Shown here one piece after another: positions 1 through 5,593 of a stretch of DNA of 7,022 nucleotides (position 1 is the stretch's first letter; each line of letters starts with the position of its first letter). The translations under genes were made by a program, and so were the position numbers. The stretch comes from CAZJGF01 sp964545665 (lineage in GTDB: Bacteria > Chloroflexota > Dehalococcoidia > GIF9 > AB-539-J10), in assembly GCA_964545665.1 (NCBI GenBank), contig CAZJGF010000083.1:1-7022 (forward strand). Direction: 5' to 3'. Below the pieces are notes generated by a model. The model was given only the letters and a program-made list of their open reading frames with translations, was not told where the DNA came from and did no database searches.

Positions 1-170
1 TGGCATAGTTACCATATATTATTAGGCGTGGCAATGTCAATAGACCTAATTAAATCATTTACTATATCACCGAAGGCTCATTGGGTTGGACCCCGCAGAA
101 AGCAACCGAAATTATCTAGGATATAGCTTGGTCGTAAGTTCAAAGGACGAATGTTACAGCCTAGACAGTA

Positions 171-199
171 TTGATTATGTTACACAGCAAGGATAAACT
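171..199 (+). promoter_or_regulatory. Possible sigma-70 type promoter for the acyl-CoA dehydrogenase gene
   Basis: TTGATT at 171-176 and TAAACT at 194-199 are separated by 17 bp. Each hexamer matches the bacterial housekeeping consensus at four of six positions. Transcription would start near 206, giving a leader of about 60 nt before the ATG at 266. The match is modest and is a prediction only. Confidence 0.3.
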
Positions 200-250
200 T
201 GGGGCAAGGCAGTCTAAAGATTAGCCTTCGTTCAAAAATAGGGGAAGTAA

Positions 251-257
251 AAGGAGG
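251..257 (+). promoter_or_regulatory. Strong ribosome binding site for the acyl-CoA dehydrogenase gene
   Basis: AAGGAGG at 251-257 is a near-perfect Shine-Dalgarno, 8 nt upstream of the ATG at 266. It fixes this start codon and suggests efficient translation. Confidence 0.85.
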
Positions 258-265
258 CAGTAATC

Positions 266-1402
266 ATGGATTTTCATTTGACCGAGGAGGAGAAGATGTT
301 GCAGGCAACAGCGCGGGACTTTGCTAGAAAAGAACTTGAGCCTGTGGCATCTAAGGTAGATGAGGCAGAGGTATTTGCTACGGAGAACTTTCAAAAGATG
401 GCCCAGCTAGGATTCACCGGTTTGGCAATCCCCTCTGAATACGGAGGTAGTGGAGGGAATGCGGTTTCCCTTGTTATTGTCATGGAAGAGGTTGCCAGGG
501 CTTGTGCTTCCACTTGCGATATCTTAGATGCACATATAAGTTTGTGTGCGCGTCCGATATACCTTTATGGAACAGAGGAACAAAAGAACAAGTTCTTGCC
601 GCCCCTTGCTAAGGGGGGAAAAATAGGTGCTTTTGGGATAACGGAAGCTGAAGCAGGGAGCGATATATCCGCGATAAAAACCACGGCTGTAAGGGATGGT
701 GATTCATATATTCTTAACGGGTCGAAACTGTTTACTACCAATGGGCCTGTTTGTGATACCGTGGTTGTATTTGCTAACATACCGACCTTGGCACCGCGTG
801 GCATGACGGCGTTCATTGTAGAGACGAACGCCTCCGGATTCAGCAGGGGCCCGCAATATAAGAAGCTGGGTATGCATGGGGCAACCAATGCTGAATTGAT
901 ATTTGACAATGTTCGGGTGCCAGCATCGAACCGGCTGGGCGATGAGGGAAAAGGGATGAGGATTTGTCTTGCCACCTTGGATGAGGGGAGATTAGGTATT
1001 GCTGCCCAGTCGGTAGGCATTGGTCAAGCCGTTTTGGAACGGGCAATAAGTTATTCCAAGGAAAGAAAGCAGTTTGGGAATCTTATTAGTCAGAATCAAG
1101 CAATCCAGTGGATGTTGGTGGACATGGCCACTAAAGTTGAAGCGGCAAGGCTGCTCACTTATCAGGCAGCATGTTTATATGATGAAGGTGCGCGTGTTTC
1201 CAAGGAGGCAGCCATGGCCAAGCTTTATGCTAGTGAAGCATGCCTGGATATAGCCATAAAGGGCATCCAGATATTTGGCGGCTATGGCTATATGATGGAT
1301 TCCCCAATGCAGCGCTATTTCCGCGATGCCAAGCTAACCCAGATCTACGAAGGGACATCAGAAGTTCAACGAATGGTGATCGCTCGAGCACTTCTGGCTT
1401 AG
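266..1402 (+). CDS. Acyl-CoA dehydrogenase (short-chain/butyryl-CoA dehydrogenase-like)
   Basis: This is an FAD-dependent acyl-CoA dehydrogenase, which interconverts an acyl-CoA and its trans-2-enoyl-CoA in the cytoplasm, normally with electron-transferring flavoprotein as partner. Its 378 residues are typical for the short-chain enzymes. The order is an N-terminal helical domain (about 1-115), a beta domain with the first family signature (G124-I-T-E...G131-S-D133), and a C-terminal helical domain with the second signature (Q335-x2-GGYGY...R350-x3-D354). The catalytic base is very probably E362 in the QIYEGTSE motif, the position used by butyryl- and medium-chain enzymes. Residues 203-209 (MHGATNA) depart from the common IRxSxTx pattern before the EL pair. 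The start is set by a strong Shine-Dalgarno. The next + strand gene is AbfD-like, so crotonyl-CoA/butyryl-CoA is an attractive substrate pair, but chain-length specificity cannot be read from the sequence. No ETF genes lie in the window. Confidence 0.95.
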   Translation: MDFHLTEEEKMLQATARDFARKELEPVASKVDEAEVFATENFQKMAQLGFTGLAIPSEYGGSGGNAVSLVIVMEEVARACASTCDILDAHISLCARPIYLYGTEEQKNKFLPPLAKGGKIGAFGITEAEAGSDISAIKTTAVRDGDSYILNGSKLFTTNGPVCDTVVVFANIPTLAPRGMTAFIVETNASGFSRGPQYKKLGMHGATNAELIFDNVRVPASNRLGDEGKGMRICLATLDEGRLGIAAQSVGIGQAVLERAISYSKERKQFGNLISQNQAIQWMLVDMATKVEAARLLTYQAACLYDEGARVSKEAAMAKLYASEACLDIAIKGIQIFGGYGYMMDSPMQRYFRDAKLTQIYEGTSEVQRMVIARALLA

Positions 1403-1501
1403 GCGCTGGGGGTACAGATACTTATGGAGTGGCAAGAGTACTGTTATGATTATAGCCTGTAGAACCGCCAACGAGATAAATGCCAGATATAGTTGGAGCC
1501 A

Positions 1502-1642
1502 ATGGATGGTAAATATGCTCCTGAGGAGCCCTCTTATGATGACTGTGATGCAGGAATAGTATGGATTGTCAGCAGTAGTGAGAAAGATGACATTCTGTGG
1601 CCATCTATTAGAGCTATTATGAGAAGTAATTATGGAGGTTAG
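1502..1642 (+). CDS. Possible 46-residue small protein, unknown function
   Basis: This is an ATG-to-TAG frame of 46 codons ending two bases before the ATG of the AbfD-family gene. I recognise no family. The predicted peptide has an acidic first third (E8, E9, D13, D14, D16), a short hydrophobic stretch (GIVWIV, 18-23), a KDD acidic patch (28-30) and a C-terminal part with three arginines or lysines ending NYGG. It is too polar for a membrane segment and has no signal peptide. Many codons begin with a purine, as in real coding sequence. Against it, the only Shine-Dalgarno-like match (GGAG, 1495-1498) is just 3 nt from the ATG, and a 46-codon run can arise by chance. It could be a real small ORF coupled to the next gene, a remnant of a decayed gene, or fortuitous. 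Confidence 0.25.
   Translation: MDGKYAPEEPSYDDCDAGIVWIVSSSEKDDILWPSIRAIMRSNYGG
1634..1638 (+). promoter_or_regulatory. Ribosome binding site for the AbfD-family gene
   Basis: GGAGG at 1634-1638 lies 6 nt upstream of the ATG at 1645 and decides that start. It sits inside the last codons of the possible small ORF, an arrangement that would allow translational coupling. Confidence 0.8.
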
Positions 1643-1644
1643 TA

Positions 1645-3072
1645 ATGAAGACCAAGGAAGAATATATTGCAAGCTTGAGAAAACTGAAACTTGAGGCTTA
1701 CATGTTTGGGGAACGGGTTAAGAATGTGGTGGATCATCCTATTATCAGGCCCTCAGTGAATGCAATGGCAGCGACCTATGAACTTGCCCATGGGGATGTT
1801 ATGACAGCGACCTCTCACCTGACCGGAAAGAGGATCAATCGTTTTACTCATATCCATCAAAGCACTGATGACCTAGTCAACAAGTCGAAGATGGGGAGGG
1901 TGCTAGGCTGCTATACGGGTGCCTGTTTTCAGCGCTGTGCTGGCATGGATGCATTGAATGCCCTATCTATGGTGACTTATAACATTGACCAGAAATATGA
2001 AACAGAATATAGCAAACGTTTCTTGAAATTTCTGGAATATGTGCAGGAAAATGACCTTGCTTGTGACGCTGCTATGACAGATGCCAAGGGTGATAGAAGC
2101 CTTCGCCCTGCTGAGCAGCCTGACCCGGACCAATATCTTCATGTAGTCAAGGAGAGTGAAGACGGTATTGTGGTGCGCGGCAGCAAGATGCACCAAACAG
2201 GAGTGCTGAATTCGCACGAGATCATCGTCATGCCGACTAGAGCTATGTGGGAGGCAGATAAGGACTATGCTATCTCTTTTGCCATACCAACCAATACTGA
2301 AGGCATCATATATATTTATGGCAGACAACCGTGTGATACTCGAAAGATGGAGGGTGAAACCTTTGATGTTGGTAACATTTATTATGGAGGGCAAGAGTGC
2401 ATGGTTGTCTTTGATAATGTATTTGTTCCTTGGGAGCGAGTGTTCCTGTATAAGGAATACGAGTTCGCCGCCGAACTAGTGGAGAAATTCGCCTCATACC
2501 ATCGTCAGAGTTACGCTTGTAAGGCAGGAATGGGTGACGTCTTAATCGGTGCTGCCCAGGCGATTGCTGAGTATAATGGTGTTGCCCAAGCTTCTCATGT
2601 TAGGGACAAAATCACTGAGATGAACCATCTTAATGAGACTATATTCTGTTGCAGCCTTGCCTGTGCTTATGAAGGTCATAAAGAACCTTCTGGGACCTAT
2701 TATGTGAATACTGCAATGGCCAATATCACCAAACTACATGTAACTAGGATTCCCTATGAACTGGCTAAGATGGCACATGAGATCGCTGGTGGTTCGGTAG
2801 TAACCATGCCCTCTGAAAAAGACTTTAGAGACCCTAAGATAGGCAAATATGTGGCCAAGTATCTAAGAGGTGTTGAGGGTATTCCTGTGGAGCACCGTAT
2901 TCGCATGCTGCGGCTGATTGAAAGCCTTACCATGGGGCTTGGAGCAGCGTGTTATCTACCTGAATCTATGCATGGAGCAGGCTCGCCACAGGCCCAGAGG
3001 ATTATGATTCAAAGGCAGATCAATTTGGACGCGAAGAAAAAAGCTGCAAAAAGATTATGTGGGATTGAATAG
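1645..3072 (+). CDS. 4-hydroxybutyryl-CoA dehydratase / vinylacetyl-CoA isomerase family protein (HpaB/AbfD superfamily)
   Basis: AbfD-type enzymes use FAD and a [4Fe-4S] cluster to dehydrate 4-hydroxybutyryl-CoA to crotonyl-CoA and to isomerise vinylacetyl-CoA. The 475 residues compare with 490 in Clostridium aminobutyricum AbfD. Cluster ligands known there have counterparts here: C94 and C98 in CFQRC (Cys99, Cys103), H286 (His292) and C292 (Cys299). Catalytic counterparts are T185, E251, Y290, K293 and E440 (Thr190, Glu257, Tyr296, Lys300, Glu455), the last in ESMHGAGSPQAQR. These residues favour the dehydratase branch over the flavin monooxygenase HpaB, which lacks the cluster. Oddly, the motif reads HRQSYACK, giving six positions from His to Cys where the published numbering gives seven. 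The remaining length difference probably lies around 394-415. The substrate therefore stays uncertain, and a paralogous function is possible. The adjacent acyl-CoA dehydrogenase fits a 4-hydroxybutyrate/crotonyl-CoA route. It converges on rbfA. Confidence 0.88.
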   Translation: MKTKEEYIASLRKLKLEAYMFGERVKNVVDHPIIRPSVNAMAATYELAHGDVMTATSHLTGKRINRFTHIHQSTDDLVNKSKMGRVLGCYTGACFQRCAGMDALNALSMVTYNIDQKYETEYSKRFLKFLEYVQENDLACDAAMTDAKGDRSLRPAEQPDPDQYLHVVKESEDGIVVRGSKMHQTGVLNSHEIIVMPTRAMWEADKDYAISFAIPTNTEGIIYIYGRQPCDTRKMEGETFDVGNIYYGGQECMVVFDNVFVPWERVFLYKEYEFAAELVEKFASYHRQSYACKAGMGDVLIGAAQAIAEYNGVAQASHVRDKITEMNHLNETIFCCSLACAYEGHKEPSGTYYVNTAMANITKLHVTRIPYELAKMAHEIAGGSVVTMPSEKDFRDPKIGKYVAKYLRGVEGIPVEHRIRMLRLIESLTMGLGAACYLPESMHGAGSPQAQRIMIQRQINLDAKKKAAKRLCGIE

Positions 3073-3104
3073 GAAGTCGTCTTAGCCAAGAACTAAGCAA
3101 CAGG
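3073..3104. other. Convergent junction without an obvious terminator
   Basis: Thirty-two bases separate the stop codons of the AbfD-family gene and rbfA. The only symmetry is a 5-bp stem, CTTAG (3081-3085) with CTAAG (3093-3097), over a 7-base loop, with no T-tract on either strand. I do not regard this as a proven intrinsic terminator, so the two transcripts may overlap at their 3' ends. Confidence 0.4.
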
Positions 3105-3452
3105 CTATTTATCGTTGCTAACTTGCCCGATTAGTTCTAGCAGCCTTGCTCCCCGCTCAATAGAATCATCATAATAAAAGCTAAGCTGTGGAGCGTATCT
3201 TAACCTCAACTGTGAGGCCAATTCTCTGCGTAGGAACCCGGAAGCAGCATTAAAACCTGCTAGCATCTCTGTTTTATTGTTTTCGTTTCCTAGGATGCTA
3301 ACAAATATCTTGGCATATTTAAGGTCAGTTGAGAGTGAAACTTGTGTCACGGAAATAAGGTTGCTCAATCTTGGGTCGTTGACCTCGCGCTCAAGTAATT
3401 TACTGATTTCTTGCTTAATAACTTTGTTTAATCGCTCAGTTCGTCTAGACAT
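3105..3452 (-). CDS. rbfA: Ribosome-binding factor A
   Basis: RbfA binds the immature 30S subunit and helps 16S rRNA maturation, and is classically linked to cold adaptation. The 115 residues match the family's usual size of roughly 110-130. The sequence has the expected N-terminal helix (RTERLNKVIKQEISKLL), the DPRLS turn at 26-30, beta strands around 32-55, and the kinked helix with its A-x-G interruption (A70-S-G72) before a basic RRELASQLRLRY segment, which together form the single KH-like fold. GAGGAGG (3463-3457) lies 4 nt before the ATG, a good Shine-Dalgarno at slightly short spacing. It is the last gene of the nusA cluster here, 56 bp after infB. truB or a DHH phosphoesterase, often next in other bacteria, is absent and the next gene is convergent. 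Confidence 0.95.
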   Translation of the reverse strand: MSRRTERLNKVIKQEISKLLEREVNDPRLSNLISVTQVSLSTDLKYAKIFVSILGNENNKTEMLAGFNAASGFLRRELASQLRLRYAPQLSFYYDDSIERGARLLELIGQVSNDK

Positions 3453-3508
3453 TTAGCCTCCTCGAAGAAGTAAGCGAAGTTCAACTAAGGGGACTAGATA
3501 TAGGTGTT

Positions 3509-5299
3509 TTAGCTTACCTTTTCTTTTCTATAAAGCTCGACAACGTCGCCGATGTGGAAGTCGATAAATCCCTCTACAACTATGCCGCATTCAAGGCCAG
3601 CAGCTACCTCGGTAACATCCTCCTTGAAACGTCTTAAGCTGGAGATTTGAGCTTCCTGAACTACCTCGTTCTGTCGCAGTATCTTGGCTCTGGCATCTCG
3701 CCAGATCTTGCCCTCCTTAACATAGATTCCTGCTATATTCCCTTGCTTGCTGCTAGGGAATATAGCTCGTATCTCAGCGCGCCCCGCAAGCACTTCGGCA
3801 TAAGTTGGCTCAAGCATTCCCTTCAGCGTGTTTCCTACATCTTCCTCTAACCTGTAGATTACATCGTAATGTTGAATGCTTACTCCCTCTGCTTCGGCTA
3901 GCTGCTGTGCTCCAGGTGCAGTACTAGTGTTGAATCCGATAATGACGCCTTTCGAGGCTGAGGCTAGGAGCACGTCGCTCTCTGTGATGCTGCCGCTAGC
4001 AGCGTGGATAATATTGGCTCTAACCCTTTCCGTATTTAGTCGCTCTATGGAGTTCTTTATTGGCTCGATGCTACCCTGAACATCTGTCTTCAAGACTATG
4101 TTAAGCTCCTTTAGTTGCCCGTTGCCTATTTGGCTGGAAAGGGTACTTAGGCTTAAAGGCGCATGCTGATGCTTAGCCTCTTGCTTACTCACCGTATTCC
4201 GCGCTTGATGCTCACTATCAAATACAATAAAGATTTCTCCTGATTTTGGTACACCGTTCATGCCTAGGACTTCCACCGGGGTTGATGGTTCCGCTTTCTT
4301 AATTCGTTTTCCTTGGTCGTTGAACATGGCTTTGATTCTGCCCCAGGTATTGCCAGCTACCACAATATTGCCTAGTCTGAGAGTGCCCTTCTGAACTAGA
4401 AGGGTAGCTAAGGCGCCTTTAGTCTTATCGAGCTTAGCCTCAATAACAGCGCCTTCCGCGTTGCAATCAGGGTCAGCTTTTAGCTCCAATATGTCAGCAA
4501 CAAGAAACAAGTTTTCCAATAAATCTGAAATTCCTTGGCCTTTCTTTGCTGAGATAGGAACACAAACAACATCACCGCCCCATTCCTCGATGATTAACCC
4601 TGAATCGGCAAGTTGCTGCTTTATACGATCGCTATTGGTACCAGGCTTGTCAATCTTGTTAATGGCAACCACTATAGGCACCCCAGCGGCTTTGGCGTGG
4701 TTGATAGCCTCTATAGTCTGAGGCATAACACCATCATCGGCAGCAACCACTAGAACCACAATATCAGTTGCTCGTGCCCCGTGAGCCCTCATGGCAGTAA
4801 AAGCCCTGTGCCCGGGAGTATCCAAGAAGGTGATTTTATGTCCATCCACCGTAGTCTGATAGGCACCAATATGTTGGGTAATGGCTCCAGCCTCATGAGC
4901 AGTTACATTAGTTTTTCTAATAGCATCAAGGAGAGTTGTCTTACCGTGGTCAACATGTCCCATCACGGTAACTACTGGAGGACGGGCTTGTAATTTACCC
5001 CCGGCGTCCTTCTTGTGAGAAGGTAAGATGTAGCGCTCTATTTTGGGCTGGGCTTTGTAGCCAAAATCTTGGGCTAGCATAACGGCAGTATCAAAATCGA
5101 TGGGTTGATTAATATTGGCTATGATACCCCGTCGCATAAGCTGCTTAATGACTTTCACCGGCTCTACTTTCAAGCTGTCAGCCAGTTGCTTCACGGTTAC
5201 AGAAGGCGGAAGCTCAATTTGGGGCAAAGCTGCCTGATTCATTTCAGCTGTGTTTCTCTCCTTTTGATTGGCCATCAGCTCTGAATTATTTCTACTCAT
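3509..5299 (-). CDS. infB: Translation initiation factor IF-2
   Basis: IF-2 is the GTPase that delivers fMet-tRNA to the 30S subunit and promotes joining of the 50S. Of 596 residues, 1-30 are a short polar leader, about 31-82 a single IF2_N module, and about 106-272 the G domain. That domain shows G1 GHVDHGKT (114-121), G3 DTPGH (160-164), G4 NKID (214-217) and G5 SAK (250-252). Domain II, the IF2 middle domain (from about 390) and the C-terminal beta barrel that reads the fMet-tRNA end follow, closing with the FHIGDVVELY strand. The long N-terminal extension of E. coli IF-2 is missing, as expected for compact bacterial forms. The ATG follows the ylxR stop codon with no gap (TAG-ATG), with AAGGGG (5312-5307) 7 nt upstream, so translation is probably coupled. 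M9 is a possible alternative start with no better support. Confidence 0.97.
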   Translation of the reverse strand: MSRNNSELMANQKERNTAEMNQAALPQIELPPSVTVKQLADSLKVEPVKVIKQLMRRGIIANINQPIDFDTAVMLAQDFGYKAQPKIERYILPSHKKDAGGKLQARPPVVTVMGHVDHGKTTLLDAIRKTNVTAHEAGAITQHIGAYQTTVDGHKITFLDTPGHRAFTAMRAHGARATDIVVLVVAADDGVMPQTIEAINHAKAAGVPIVVAINKIDKPGTNSDRIKQQLADSGLIIEEWGGDVVCVPISAKKGQGISDLLENLFLVADILELKADPDCNAEGAVIEAKLDKTKGALATLLVQKGTLRLGNIVVAGNTWGRIKAMFNDQGKRIKKAEPSTPVEVLGMNGVPKSGEIFIVFDSEHQARNTVSKQEAKHQHAPLSLSTLSSQIGNGQLKELNIVLKTDVQGSIEPIKNSIERLNTERVRANIIHAASGSITESDVLLASASKGVIIGFNTSTAPGAQQLAEAEGVSIQHYDVIYRLEEDVGNTLKGMLEPTYAEVLAGRAEIRAIFPSSKQGNIAGIYVKEGKIWRDARAKILRQNEVVQEAQISSLRRFKEDVTEVAAGLECGIVVEGFIDFHIGDVVELYRKEKVS

Positions 5300-5593
5300 C
5301 TAGTTTCCCCTTAGCAAGCTACTGCTGTATTCCAGTAGAGCTTGGCGATTCTCATCGCTAAGTTTTGTTCTCAAGGCGTGTTCTAGGTGATTTCGCTTTA
5401 GCCCTATTTCCCAGCAGTCTTTTTGTGAACACAAGTAGGCACCTCTGCCTGGCTTCTTGGCAGATAGATCTACTTCTGTGTTTCCATTGCTAGTGCGCAC
5501 TAAACGGATCAAATCTTTCTTGTCTCTCTTCTGGTGGCAAGCAATGCAAGTACGTTGCGGTATATGTTTACTCCTCTTGCGTATCATCTTCAA
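5300..5593 (-). CDS. ylxR: YlxR/RnpM family RNA-binding protein (DUF448)
   Basis: This small basic protein belongs to the YlxR family found between nusA and infB in many bacteria. The Bacillus member has been described as an RNase P modulator (RnpM) and also as a regulator. Family hallmarks are PQRTCIAC (12-19), the K-x2-L-x-R-x-V stretch that follows (26-32), and GRGAYLC (49-55). Four cysteines, C16-x2-C19 and C55-x4-C60, could bind a metal, which is inference. The 97-residue reading starts at a TTG (5593) with AAAGG 6 nt upstream and overlaps the end of nusA by 26 bp. An in-frame ATG at 5587 gives 95 residues and a 20-bp overlap but puts AAAGG 12 nt away, so I prefer the TTG, weakly. The stop abuts the infB ATG. 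The ylxQ (L7Ae-like) gene that often follows is absent. Confidence 0.92.
   Translation of the reverse strand: MKMIRKRSKHIPQRTCIACHQKRDKKDLIRLVRTSNGNTEVDLSAKKPGRGAYLCSQKDCWEIGLKRNHLEHALRTKLSDENRQALLEYSSSLLRGN

Larger units (their letters stand above)
1..265. other. Upstream non-coding region, no confident gene
   Basis: I see no convincing gene here. Reading + strand frame 1 from the left edge gives 41 open codons ending at a TAG at 124-126. This could be the tail of a gene starting outside the window, but I do not recognise the residues (they include HWVGPRRKQPK), and an open run of this length is not rare by chance. The - strand frames are broken by frequent stops. The right half (about 170-265) looks like the promoter and leader of the acyl-CoA dehydrogenase gene. 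A weak inverted repeat pairs GGTTG at 84-88 with CAACC at 103-107 across a 14-base loop; I assign it no role. Confidence 0.5.
1403..1644 (+). other. Gap between the two acyl-CoA genes
   Basis: This 242-bp stretch has no T-tract terminator and no good promoter that I can find. It holds a short palindrome at 1517-1529 (GCTCCTGAGGAGC) that lacks a following T-tract, and two overlapping small open frames, 1446-1559 (37 codons) and 1502-1642 (46 codons). The frame of the upstream dehydrogenase continues through the gap interrupted only by TAG codons (1400, 1460, 1490, 1640). It then meets a TAA at 1643-1645 that overlaps the next ATG. Whether the flanking genes are co-transcribed across it is open. 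Confidence 0.5.

Noticed and set aside
214..224. Short palindrome CTAAAGATTAG near the predicted start site of the first gene
   Set aside because: Four-base arms around a 3-base spacer are expected by chance; not enough to call an operator.
565..1020. 151-residue - strand frame opposite the acyl-CoA dehydrogenase
   Set aside because: Antisense shadow of a clear gene; no recognisable motif.
1517..1529. Palindrome GCTCCTGAGGAGC as a terminator after the acyl-CoA dehydrogenase
   Set aside because: Stem is only 5-6 bp with a tiny loop and is followed by CCTCTTATG, not a T-tract; 115 bp past the stop codon.
1358..1672. 104-residue - strand frame across the gap
   Set aside because: It overlaps the ends of both flanking genes. 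The hydrophobic translation looks like an antisense artefact, and I recognise no family.
1963..2394. 143-residue - strand frame inside the AbfD-family gene
   Set aside because: Fully inside a confident gene on the other strand, without family features.
1645..3072. Reading the second gene as a 4-hydroxyphenylacetate 3-monooxygenase (HpaB)
   Set aside because: The CxxxC pair plus His and Cys cluster ligands and the AbfD catalytic residues are present; HpaB-type monooxygenases do not carry this cluster.
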